Shown here piece by piece: positions 22,349 through 33,584 of a stretch of DNA of 64,000 bases. The notes beneath the pieces were generated by a model. The model did no database searches. It was not told the origin of the DNA and saw only the letters and a program-made list of their open reading frames with translations. The translations under genes and the position numbers were made by a program. The stretch comes from Thalassia testudinum (taxonomy: Eukaryota; Streptophyta; Magnoliopsida; Alismatales; Hydrocharitaceae): positions 71,488,501 to 71,552,500 of the forward strand of contig JAZHRO010000003.1 in assembly GCA_037157565.1 (NCBI GenBank). Reading direction: 5' to 3'. How positions within the stretch are numbered: position 1 is the first letter of the stretch; the number at the start of each line of letters is the position of its first letter.

Positions 22349-23609
22349 TGGTCGGGCAAGTTTCGCAAGTTAGAAAATAGGGTTACAAGTAACCCGTCGT
22401 CATAATTGCAAAACACGTCGATCATATGAAATTTACACGGAAACACCAAGGGTGTCCCGGGTCGACCACAGGGAGGTGACATTTACTTTAATTGAAAATC
22501 ACGCTTAGATTTGTTTCTTATTAGTATTTTAGTGTTTTACTATTATTTTTGTATTTTTGAAATAAAAGACAAGCAATCACAAGATAGCGATAGAATGAAA
22601 TGGTGTAGATATCACTTCAATGTCTATTAAAAACTACTATGAAAGCATAAAAAGAGAAGGGGTGAGAGGAATCTCCCGAATTGGCTATTCGGCGAGACAA
22701 CGGTGCTTGGCGAAAGATTGGACGAAGGAGGTGATGAGCGGGACGACGAAGGTGAGATGCAGGGGGATGTCAGGTAAAGGAAAGCATCGACGTGGCTCTG
22801 GAATGGAGATGAGAATACGGAGATGATCTGCTATCGAAATGAAGGTGGGAGGACAGCTCCAAGGCGACCTATGAAAGGGGATGGGAAGATAAATGAACAT
22901 TTGGTGAGGAAGAGGTTTGCTACACTAACAGGAGCCCTGGGAGCTTGAGAACAAGCTCTAATGGAGCGTTGGTAGGCTTGCTAAAGCTTGGGTGCAGGTG
23001 GGAGTAGAGTAGGCAGAGATGGCCTGGAAGGGAGGGGGTGTAGGTCCTTTAATAGTGGAGGAGAAGAGAAAAAAATAGGCATGGGACCGCTAGTGTTCCC
23101 CAGACCATCGCTGGAAGCATCGCTGTAGATGGCTCACATATGCTCACGCCCTTAGCTAGCTTTGCTGGCTTGCAATGAGCTAGAGATGGCTATAAGCGTC
23201 GTTGTAGGTCAACCCAGCTTTCACTGAAAGCTAGCACCAACCGCGCACGTGCCCACACTGCACTGTTGCCCATCACCCGCGCGGATCGCGCGGCGTCCTC
23301 CTGGTGTGCGCATTGGCTTGTGCTGGTGCACGCTGGCGCGCACGTGCGCTGCACTGCCACTACTGCCGCATGCGTTGCTGGCCGACAGATTTGAGAATTG
23401 GGGTGCTGCAGGGATTTGAACCCACGCCCCTCCCTTGAGAACCGCTGCTCCCACCATTACGCCATGTCCACCAATGCGTCATAAGGAAAAGCCACAGTTG
23501 CATGGTGAGGGCAAGCTCTCAGCCGTTGGATTCTCATCCAATGGCTGAGATCACTTGATGATCGGCCTTTGGAGAAGCAGCTGGTGGCATTGGGTGCTTC
23601 AGATGGTGC
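22349..23609 (-). repeat. Element D 5' LTR, part 1 (split by G)
   Basis: It aligns with 6080-7330 of the 3' LTR. Part 2 is 50373-50842. A tRNA-Leu-like segment is at 23401-23472. G is inserted between GGTGC (23605-23609) and GGTTA (50373-50377), a target duplication with two changes. Confidence 0.9.
23401..23472 (-). other. tRNA-Leu-like relic inside D's 5' LTR
   Basis: The minus-strand segment has an A box TGGCGTAATGG and a B box GGTTCAAATCC. Nineteen bases (GGGCGTGGGTTCAAATCCC) equal the variable/T-arm region of plant tRNA-Leu as I remember it, and the anticodon-like region reads TCTCAAG. The ends GGTG.../...CACC can pair. It is degenerate, not a functional gene, and homologous to 7125-7191. 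Confidence 0.65.
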
Positions 23610-25014
23610 TGACGTGTGCATGCGTGTGTGTTTGGAAGTGTCATTATAGTTTGCACTTATGATGTCGGTTTTAAAGTAAAGAAACGGATGTGAGTCCGAG
23701 TGTCGTTCTCAAGGTGGCGTAAAAATCGAATTCTTCTTGTCACTTATTGTCAGAAAAATCGTGGGGTTTTGCTTGCGAAAAGGTGCAGGTGAAAAGCAAG
23801 AGAGAGAGAGAGAGATTAGGGTTAGAATTGTTTCATTCGCAACATGCAACTTGAATAGAAAATAGAGCAAGCAATTGAATAGAAAACCACTTCATTAATC
23901 ATGCAACTTTAGTTCATAATTACAATACTAGATAAATGCTTGAACATAAGTAAAGTAAAGCTTAAAAGAGGGAAGAGAGAGAGAGAGGGTGGCGGCGAGG
24001 TAGCCACGGTGGTGGAGAGGGCACCATTGGCGGCTCGTCGTCTCTGGCAATTAAAAAAGGGCTTAAAGGTAGCTAGAAGGGGGGTAGAGTAGTTGCAAGT
24101 GGAGTGAATGCCTTGAATGCGTGGTTGGAAGGGGTTTAAATAGGGAGAAGGGCTTTCCAAATGAAGAAGGGATTTTAGTGAAGTCTGAGACATCGCTAAA
24201 ACCCTTCCCAAAACGTCGGTGAAGACCCCTGCCCGCCGGTCGCTCACCTGCAGAAGTGCTTCATCGCGCCTGATCTGTGTGAGCAGTTTAAGAGCCGTCC
24301 GATCTTTGGTCTTCGTAACAGGCATGCTCGGATCGAGCACGATGAAGCACGTCTACAGGCGAGCGATCGGCAGGCAGGGGCCTTCACCGATGTTTTGGGA
24401 AGGATTTTAACGACGTCCAAATGAAGGACATCAGTAAAACCCCTTCTTCATTTGGAAAGCCCTTCTCCTTATTTAAACCCCTTCCAACAACCCATCCGAG
24501 GCATTTACTCCACTTGCAGGTACTCTACCCCCCTCCTAGCTACCTTTAGGCCCTTTTGTAATTGCCGAAGACGACGAGCTGCCGATGGAGCCCTCTCCAT
24601 CACTGTGGCTGCCTCGCCGCCCCCTCTCTCTCTCTCTCTCTTCCCTTCTTTTAAGCTTTACTTTACTTATGTTCAAGCATTTATCTAGTATTGTAATTAT
24701 GAGCTAAAGTTGCATGATTAATGAAGTTGTTTTCTATTTAATTGCTTGCAATATTTTCTATTCAAGTTGCATGCTGCGAATGAAACAATTCTAACCCTAA
24801 TCTCTCTCTCTCTCACTCTCTCTCTCGCTTTTCACCAGCACCTTTTCGCAAGCAAAACCCCACGATTTTCATGGCAATAAGTGACAAGAAGAATCCAGTT
24901 TTTACGCCTCCCTAAGACTGACACTCGGACTCACATCTGTTTCTTTACTTTAAAACTGACGTCGCAAGTGTAAACTATAATGACACTTCCAAGCACACGC
25001 CCACGCGCATGTCA
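23610..25014 (+). repeat. Element G 5' LTR: palindrome of the promoter/R/U5 half
   Basis: It runs TGACGTGTGC...GCGCATGTCA. The left arm (23610-24268) is the inverted copy of the right arm (24341-25014), with roughly 10% divergence by eye. The 72-base spacer contains the small palindrome GCTCG-GAT-CGAGC (24326-24338). The right arm has a TATA-like TATTTAAA near 24473, a (TC)n run, the CTCCC-type motif (24907-24934) and a tRNA-Asp-like stretch (24973-24987), so it is the normal promoter-R-U5 half. The left arm mirrors these, including an inverted TATA near 24132. Confidence 0.88.
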
Positions 25015-25019
25015 GTTTT

Positions 25020-25037
25020 TGGCGCCGTTCCTAGGGA
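25020..25037 (+). other. Primer binding site of G (tRNA-Asp)
   Basis: TGGCGCCGTTCCTAGGGA lies five bases after the LTR. The first ten bases match the complement of the tRNA-Asp(GUC) 3' end exactly; the rest is diverged. Confidence 0.8.
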
Positions 25038-26222
25038 GGCAACAGATTTATTTTGTCACTTCCATTTTCCATCCATTCTCACATCGCCTAACGCTAAGTC
25101 TCCTTTTACTTGATGGTTGCAGGAATTCAACGCTTGGACAGCGAAGCAGCTAACTCATGACGGTAACAACGGAGTAGGGGCAACAAGGATCGGTCGTGAG
25201 TAGTTCTTCACACATGGTTGTTTGCTTGCTTGAAAATCTAAAAAAAAAAAGTTTTAAAATTGAAAAAAAATTGTGTGGTGCATGATTACCTGACCCACAT
25301 CCTTGACACATCACCCAACAAAAAAGAAATACACTCTAACATTCTGAATTAATTCTTGGAGTGTTCTTTTTTCTTTTTGAGTGGTGTTTGTGAAGCCACC
25401 TTGGATTGACTTGGGCCGCACCACTCAACCCTAAAAGTGACTCATCTTATAGAAGCTGCATGATCATTAGGATGAGTACATTAGGGTTTTAGAGCCTCTA
25501 CATGATAAAAGGAAATCTACTTTCACCGAGTGATGTGCAAAACTTGACGTGCCCACTGAAACTTGTCTGAAAACATTAAGGCACGCCAATCCTAAAAGAC
25601 ACTAAAGTAAGGATGAAACATTAAAAGACAACACATTTTAAAAATCCTTTCATGAAAACCATGTTTTGATAAAAGCACACACACTGAAAGTGGAAAACTA
25701 GGAGGCACTACCCTAATCAACGCCTCATCACATAACCCTAGCACAAGCACTATCCTAGCCCTTTCAAAACTGAGTAGACGTGCCCTAGGCAGGACTGAGT
25801 TAAGTCTAGAGAGGTAAGGTTTTGTTCGTTGGGCACTTGGCTTTCATTCCCTTGGTAGAATCTGGTGACTAGGCTACGGGGCAGTGTCAAATGATCGTGG
25901 TTGTGGGGTCTATGGAACCAGTAGCGCAAGCCAAAGAAAGAACCTTCCTTGCAATCCCCTCGTAATCAACCTAGCCAGATTAGCTTTGGGAAGGGGAGTC
26001 CAGTGCTTACGGACTTAATCACCCTTTTTGAGATTTCTAAGTCTCTTAAGGAGTACACCGTAAGGACTAGGCTTGTTTGCTTGATTGAACACACACTTCT
26101 CGCATCTGTCACTCTCTGCATCTCCTCCTGTTCTTCTCTAGTGTATGCACGAGAGAGACTCACTGCATCCTGAGTTGTTTGTTTTGGGATGGGAATCTAG
26201 GTGACTTGATTCTGTTAGAAAC
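25038..26222 (+). mobile_element. Element G 5' leader
   Basis: An untranslated leader between PBS and the first gag codons. It includes a GCCGCACCACTCAA block resembling, in the opposite orientation, the D/F leader block around GAGTGGTGC. Short open frames (for example 25949-26173) are not convincing. Confidence 0.7.
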
Positions 26223-27840
26223 ATGGCTGAACCTAGGGTAGATGAGGTTGAGGACCAACCCCCACCAGACACAATGGCCATCATCCAGGCCCAGATTAAC
26301 GTAAACCACCCGCTTCAGAAACAATAGATCCACACTATCATGCAAGCCATACACCGGTTACAAAACTTGCAAGGGCAACCACTACCACCTTTCCAAGGCA
26401 CATAAGGGCAACCGCCACTTGATCTACCACCATTCCAAGACCAACCGAGGCCCCTCCGCGATTTCTACAATCCTTCTACTAATAGAGTCGAGCCACACCT
26501 TAGGATCCCCGAAGGGGGAGATTATTCTGATCCAGAGCAACTTCCATGGAAGCTCAAATGAGGACCCCTTCCTACACCTAGAGGATCTTGACCGAATAGC
26601 CCGAACTGTGAAACCTAGGAACATTACCCTTGACATTGTTTTGATTAAGATGTTCCCCTTCTTGTTGAGAGACAAGGCTTCTCACTGGCTTAGAAACCTA
26701 GGTAGACCCATCACCACCTAGGAAGAACTGAGGCATGCATTCTTGAAGAAATTCTTCCCCATAGGAAAAACCAATGCCCTCAGAAGAGCCATTACTACCT
26801 TTACACCCCAGGGTGGGGAACAGTTCCATGAGGTGTGGGAAAGACTTAAAGAACTCTTGAGGAAATGCCCACACCACGAAGTACCAAGGTGGCAATTGGC
26901 CCATATTTTCTACCACGGTCTGGATAGCAACCTATGGAACTTCGTTGATGCCTCATGCGGGGGGAACTTCCTGAACAAGGATGAGGAGAGCACGTTTGAG
27001 CTCTTTGAGTCTATGAGCGAAAATTCTCTCAACATTGCCTCCATGACCCAGTTTAACTGATCCAGTCAACCCTGTGGCAGAATTTATGAGGTACAAGCAA
27101 ATTCTGGAATGGTTGACATGGACATCATTGCCAAGAAAATAGATTGAGTAGAATTGGTGGATAAAAAGATTGACGAACTACTAAACTAGACCAGGAATCC
27201 ATTACAGACCTTCTCCCTAGCCAAGGGAGCACGTAATGTTGACCTAGTCTAGCCCTTAAGCCAACTGAAGTTGGAAAAACCCTTGACCACGTTCCACTCC
27301 CTCAAGCCTTGATTACTCTCTCCCCTCCCCATCGACATCTGCTGTCCTTGAAGATGTACAGGCTATCTAAGGTTATGCTAAACCTGACACTTTCTCCAAC
27401 ACTGGGTGGCGTAATCACCCCAACTTTGGTTGGACAAACTAGAAACCACCTCAATTCCAGAACTAGCCCAGTCTAAACCAGCAGCCAAAGTTGCCCCCTA
27501 TCAGCAAGGGCCACCAGTTAGACCCCAATATAATCGAAAGAGGTGGCCCATCCCCCGCAAAACCAAATGGACACCCTGATCAAGATGATGGCTGAAATGA
27601 ACCAAAAACATCAAGAAGAAATGGACTTAGTAAAAGGACAGTTAAGACAACTTTTGGACTATAAACAATAAGGATCCCTACCTTCCCAACCACAACCGAA
27701 CCCACGAAACATAATTAATAGAGGTCCCAATTCGCAAGGGATCCAGGGCAACCCTGGGCAGGCTCACATGGTTCAGCCAGCCCCACAAACACCCCTTGTG
27801 TTTGGTGCTTCTTCATCCTCATCTTCTTAAGGATCAACCC
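26223..27840 (+). pseudogene. Element G gag, broken
   Basis: Gag is the capsid/nucleocapsid precursor that packages element RNA. I chose ATG 26223 (M-A-E-P-R-V-D-E-V) because it opens Gag-like sequence after the leader; stops follow within 110 bases. The retrotransposon gag core (PF03732-like) is clear at about 26560-27060: H-W-L..L-G, F-L-K-K-F-F-P, a Phe-Thr-Pro-Gln-Gly-Gly-Glu-Gln-Phe-His-Glu stretch, and C-P-H-H. A stop at 26719 and one at 27058 interrupt it. The C-terminal part (27060-27840) is Gln/Asn/Pro-rich with several stops; no CCHC knuckle is seen. Confidence 0.85.
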
Positions 27841-27872
27841 ATGGTCCCGATGCCTCTGCGAATGCGGTAACC

Positions 27873-30800
27873 TTGAGAAGCGACACCAAAACCCATGATG
27901 CCAAATGGCCGACTCATCCTGAAACTTCACCAACTGAAATACCCGGCGTAGAAGAGGCAATGGAAAAACGCAAGGACTCAAAAATAGATCCTATCCATGT
28001 TCAGACACCCTACCCTGAGGCCTTGGAGACAATCAACAAGAAGAAAAATGTTGTGGAAACTGAGGAGCTTTTGGAGATCTTTAAGCAGGTTCAGATTAAT
28101 ATTCTGCTCCTCGAAGCTGTTAAGCACATCCTGGCTTACGCCATGTTTCTAAAGGTTGCCTGTGCACCTAAGCATAAGCCAAGACCTCAAGCACCTAGGA
28201 AGGTTGTGCTCTTTGAGTAAGCAGGTTCCGTAATATCAAGCAACCTTCTGCTCAAGCAAACTGACCTAGCAGCACCCCTGATTTCCTGTAATATTAGGGA
28301 CATGACATTTGATAAAGTGCTCTTGGACTTAGGTGCTTCTATCAATCTGATTCCAACAACCTTGTACAACAAATTTGGTTTCGGAGAGTTAAGACCCACA
28401 CCTGTCACCATCCAGCTGGCTGATAGATCTATGAAGACCCCAATGGGGGTTGTTCAGGATGTGATTGTGTGGGTCAAGGACTTCTATTTCCCGGTTGACT
28501 TCTTGGTGCTCGCCATGGAAGTCCCTGAAAAATTACAGAACACACCAATAATATTAGGTAGACCTTTCTTAGATATGGCTAAGGCAAAGATTGATTGTGA
28601 CATGGGATGTATTGAAATCGCCTTCGGAGACAAGAAAATGCAGTTGGATATCTTCCGGGTGACAAAGTCTTTTGATTGCGAATGCGTTGAGGAACATGAT
28701 CCCGTGGAAACTTTGGTCGAGGAATGCCCCACCCTTAGTTCTGTCTCAGACCACGAATCCTGTAATGACTGTTCTAACCCGTCACCATCGCTACCCATGG
28801 ACCTCTATAAGGCTGATTACCATCAAACAACACCATTTGACGAGATCGATGTTGATCAAATCCCACCTTTCCCTTCCTCGTCGACTGTTGTTCCACCCAT
28901 ACCCGAACTTAAGCCACTACCTGAGAACGTCAAGTATGTCTTCCTGGGACCTGACCATACCTTCCCTTTGATTATTAACTCTCATCTAACTCGGGATCAG
29001 GAACTTAGGTTGACCGCGACCCTTTTGGAACATCGGGCCGCCATTGGATGGACCATTTCGGATTTGAGAGGAATTAGCCCTGCCTATTGCACTCATAAGA
29101 TTTTCCTGGAAGACGGGCCACGACCCTCCCGCCAGATGGAGAGATGGATAAACCCAAACATGCAGGAGGTCGTTAAGAAAGAAATTATCAAGTGGCTTGA
29201 TGCCGACATCATCTATCCCATCTCTGATAGCCCCTGTGTGAGCCCCACTCAAGTGGTTCCAAAGAAAGCTAGGCTCACCGTTGTTACCAATGACCATGGT
29301 GAATCCATCCCCACCCGCACCACCACCTCATGGCGGGTGTGTATTGATTATAGGAAGCTCAATGAAGAAAGCAAGAAGGATCATTTCCCCTTGCCATTCA
29401 TTGACCAGATCCTTGAAAGATTGGCAGGGCAAAGGTATTTTTTCTCCCTGGATGGATATTCAGGATATAATCAAGTCGCAATTACTCCTGAAGATAAAGA
29501 GAAGACCAAATTCACTTGCTCATACGGCACGTTTGCATTTCGTCGAATGCTGTTCGGGTTATGCAATGCACCTGCTACCTTTCAGCGTTGCATGCTAGCC
29601 ATTTTTTCAGAAATGGTGGGTGAATAGCTGGAGGTATTTATGGATGATTCCTCTGTATTTGGGAATTCATTCGACCACTGTCTGAGAAACTTGGAGAAAA
29701 TCCTAAAATGATGTATCGAGGTTAATTTGGTGTTAAGTTGGGGAAAGAGCCATTTTAAGGTTCAAGAAGGAATCGTCCTTGGTCACATCGTATCTCATAG
29801 GGGCATTGAGGTGGATTGGGCTAAGGTTGATTTGATTTCCAAACTTCCTTCGCCTAGCTCAGTCTGGCAGATCCGCCCATTCCTCGGACATGTTGGCTTC
29901 TACCGAAGGTTCATCAAGGACTTCTCCAAGCTTTATAAACACTTAACCGACCTCCTAGCCAACGACACCATATTCTACATGTCCTCTAATTGCATCGAGG
30001 TTTATCACACCCTCTGGGACTTAGTCTCCACAACACCTGTACTTCAGCCCCCGGATTGGTCCCAAGACTTTGAGATTGTGTGATGTATCAGATTTTGCCA
30101 TAGGCACTGTCCTGGGACAAAGACAAGACAAGAAACCCGTGGTGATCTACTACGCGTGCAAAATGTTGGACGAGGCCCAACGAAATTATACGGTCACAGA
30201 GAAAGAATTGCTCGCTGTAGTCCTCGGACTTGAGAAGATCCGACCTTACCTGCTGGGATCCAACGTGACCATCTATACTGACCATTCAGCCATCCGGCAC
30301 CTGTTAGCAAAGAAGGATCGAAGCCCAGGCTCATTAGATGGATCCTACTCTTGCAGGAATTTGACTTGGAAATCCACGACAAAGTCAGATCAAAGAATGT
30401 GGTGGCTGACCACTTGTCTAGACTTCACCCAGACCACATTGGACCCTCCCAACTTTTATCTGACACCTTCCCCGATGAACACATTCTGGCTGTGCAAGAC
30501 ACGAAACTACCTTGGTATGCTGACTATGTCAACTACCTAGTTGTAGGACAGACCCCGCACAATTGGTCCAGATAGTAATGGGATAGGTTCTTGGCCGAAG
30601 CCAACCACTATTTCTGGGATGATCCCATGCTGTTTTTCCTCTATGCCAACCAGATCATCAAGAGGTGTATCGCCGAGAAGAAAGTTCATAGTGTGCTATC
30701 TTTTTGTCATGACCAAGCTTGTGGTGGCCACTTCTCTGGAAAGAAAATAGCTGCGAAGGTTCTGCAGTCTGGATTTTACTGGCCTTCCCTATTTAAGGAT

Positions 30801-31792
30801 ATACACAACTTTGCCAAGACTTGCTCGTGCTGCCAAAAACTAGAGACCATGACCAGAAAAGATAAGATGCCCCTCCAGCCCATTTTGAATGTCGAAATCT
30901 TCGACATTTGGGGTATCCATTTTATGGGCCCGTTTCCAGCATCCAACGACTTTGAGTACATCCTAGTCTCAGTAGACTATGTTTCTAAATGGATTGAATC
31001 CGTTGCCACCTGCCAATGTGATCATAAGACTATCATGGACTTTGTTAAGTAGAACATCTTTTCCTGGTTTGAAATACCAAAGGCCATGATGATTAATGAT
31101 GGTGGAAGTCATTTTATTCACTCCCAATTCTGTGCCCTACTTAAAAAATACGGGGTTAACCACTGCATTGCTACCCCGTATCATCTGCAAACAAATGGGC
31201 AGACTGAGGTATCAAATAGACAAATCAAGAACATGTTACAGAAAACCGTGAGACCTGACCGGAAAGACTTATCCACACGACTGGATGATGCCCTGTGGGC
31301 ATACCGGACCACTTCCAAGACCCCGATAGGCATGTCACCTAATCGCTTGGTCTTTGGCAAAGCCTGCCACCTTCCTGTCGAATTGGAACTCCGAGCTTAC
31401 TGGGCTATCAAGTAGTGTAACATGGATTCCCAGTTAGCTGGTGGGCAGAGGATGCTCCAACTCTCTGAGCTTGAAGAAATTCGTCGGGACGCCCTTGAGA
31501 ATAGTCGACTGTATAAGGAGAAAATGAAAGCCCTCCACGACCGACTCATCCATAGAAAGACCTTTAAGCCTAACCAGCAGGTCTGGCTTTTTGATGCCGG
31601 CCTGAAACTCTTTCCCTGGAATCTCAGGTCCAAGTGGACAGGACCATTTAGGGTGGTCAAACCTCACTCTAATGGGGTGGTTGAAATCACTGATCCGAAC
31701 ACTGGGCACACTTTTACAGTCAATGGCGAAAGATTGAAACACTTCCTAACCCGGGTTCCCCCAAAGGAGAGTGTCACCCTCATTGAGGGATG
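27873..31792 (+). pseudogene. Element G pol (PR-RT-RH-IN), broken
   Basis: Order of domains: linker (27873-28220); aspartic protease with L-D-L-G-A-S-I-N (28326 on); RT (28900-30060) with C-I-D-Y-R-K-L-N, L-D-G-Y-S-G-Y-N-Q and F-M-D-D; RNase H (30070-30420) with D-V-S-D, T-E-K-E-L-L and T-D-H-S; integrase (30591-31792) with an HHCC finger, D-G-G-S-H-F and T-E-V-S-N, ending in a W-T-G-P-F C-terminal region. Stops at 28218, 29625, 29709, 30082, 31051 and 31413, and frameshifts near 30070 and 30340, kill it. The first catalytic Asp of integrase (G-I-D-F-M-G-P) is His here. Confidence 0.92.
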
Positions 31793-33097
31793 ACATGAAG
31801 CACCGCCCAACTGGAGGCGTTAAACTCAGTACTTCTTGGGAGGAAACCTAGTGGATTCAGGCTGATCCGGTATTCTACAACACTCAGGTAATATCTTTTT
31901 GAACCCCTGCGCATCCATGTATTTGCTATAGAGGACATTGTCCAACTTAAGCTTGGGGGAGGGTGGTAAATTGCATGATCCTGAGCTCATTTAATCAGTT
32001 TGAATAGAATAAAAAAAAAAGAATTTAGGAAGAAACTTAGGCATTAGAAATTTGTTAATAGTGGGAAATAATACAAAAAGAACTTGAACACTTAGACATT
32101 TCAGGCCTTCAGGCTTAATCAGCCCGGGTGTCTGTTAAAATATGGATTTAACTTCAAATCCTTGCAACCTTAAGCTACTCTAATCCACCGCCTAAATAAG
32201 GTGATAAGTATACGACTTATCAACTCACCGTCTAACTCAGAAAGACTTTGAGCCTAAGCATCTGCACACATTTTTGGACTGACTCACTCGGAGATTCTGA
32301 TAGAAATTAGGTAGCTAATGAACTCTCTAGGGTGGTATGGCTGGCAAGCTGTCGTGGATAATAGCCCATTGGCAAGTTGTCCAGAGCCCATCCACGGGAC
32401 CACTTCTTTTTCATTGCCTCTAGGTAAATTTGAGATCAAGGAAGCCACCCACCAAATAAAAAAAAAGAAGAAAACAAAATAAACCACACTTCACCGCACG
32501 AGTATGGCTGGCAAGTGATCATGGGTAACAGCCCCTTGGTCGGTTGTCCAGAGCTCAGCTCAGTAATTACACAAAAAGAACCAAAACACTTAAGGAAGAA
32601 GCAGGGAAGTAGTACAAGCTGGGGAGATATACATTGGAAAAATCCTTGTGTTGACCCCAATTAAAACAAACTTAGGGAGAAAGCTACTGATCGAACAAAT
32701 ACACCTTCAGGCAAAACACTTCCACTTCCGGTCAGCTAGGGGCATAGAAACCCGGGGTCTATCTAAATTACCATTGAGTGAGTCTATCACGATATTCACA
32801 CCAAGATGCTTAGCACTTAGAGTTTTGTTTGAGTTTTCGGTGGGTTGGGTAGCCGTAAAAGGTTACCAACCAACTCTTAATTCCAAAAAAATATGAAAAT
32901 AAGAAAAAAAATATAAATACTTTTACATACATTAAAGCAAGGATTCGGGCGATTCATATTTTGGCAAACACTTGAGCGCTGCTTAGTCACTTTAGATTAA
33001 GATCTTAGTATATTTCCTCCTATTGACAAGCGACGAAGTGTCTAAGTAGTGACTTCTTAAATTCTGATAGAAAATAAAGGCTATAATAAGCCTTGCT
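31793..33097 (+). mobile_element. Element G 3' non-coding region
   Basis: A second PPT-like motif (GAGGACATTG...GCTTGGGGGAGGGTGG, 31931-31966) follows the integrase stop. Two copies of a ~57-base module (about 32330-32400 and 32503-32560; TATGGCTGGCAAG...GTTGTCCAGAGC) flank an A-rich tract. The same modules occur in D and F. No env-like ORF. Confidence 0.8.
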
Positions 33098-33127
33098 AGG
33101 GACTAGCAAGGAGTAAGCATGGGGGTA
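33098..33127 (+). promoter_or_regulatory. Polypurine tract of G with hairpin
   Basis: TTGCTAG-GGA-CTAGCAA is followed by AAGCATGGGGGTA, directly before the LTR start TGATAAC at 33128. Confidence 0.9.
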
Positions 33128-33584
33128 TGATAACACTGCATCTTGGGGTGATAACTCTGTTAAATGGGGTTTATCTTAAGAACAAAATGCATAAATAACA
33201 CATCCCAAATAGGAATGAGAGCATTGCATGCAACACACATTAAGATTGATTATAGAATAGTATTAATGGCCATTTGTATGAGCACATGTCAAAATAGGCC
33301 TCAGATAAGCAATCTGACTGCATGGATGGACTCAGAGCAACGAACGGAGTCCAACGGACTTGAAATCAGCTAAATTTGACTTCCGGAGCTCCCGCAACGG
33401 ACGCAAGAAATTCTGACCGTTGATTTGATGATCAACAACCGTAGGGCTGCCACGTGTCAGCCTCGCCGCGCCTGCATTCGGCATTCATCGCACAGTGCCA
33501 TTTCAAGACATCCAATCACCCATCAAACAACTGAAAACCACGCATCTGTGCACAGCATACTCCCGCTTCCTCCACCAAGGGATG
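33128..33584 (+). repeat. Element G 3' LTR, part 1 (U3 arm)
   Basis: It starts TGATAACACTGCATC next to the PPT, so this is genuine U3. It is the inverted copy of 49910-50372, with roughly 10% divergence by eye. Element H interrupts at 33584. Confidence 0.88.

Noticed and set aside
23610..25014. Giant palindrome as a sequencing or assembly fold-back artefact
   Set aside because: The arms differ by roughly 10% and have a defined spacer. The same architecture with different sequence exists at G's other end, and both ends are real LTR termini next to a PBS or PPT.
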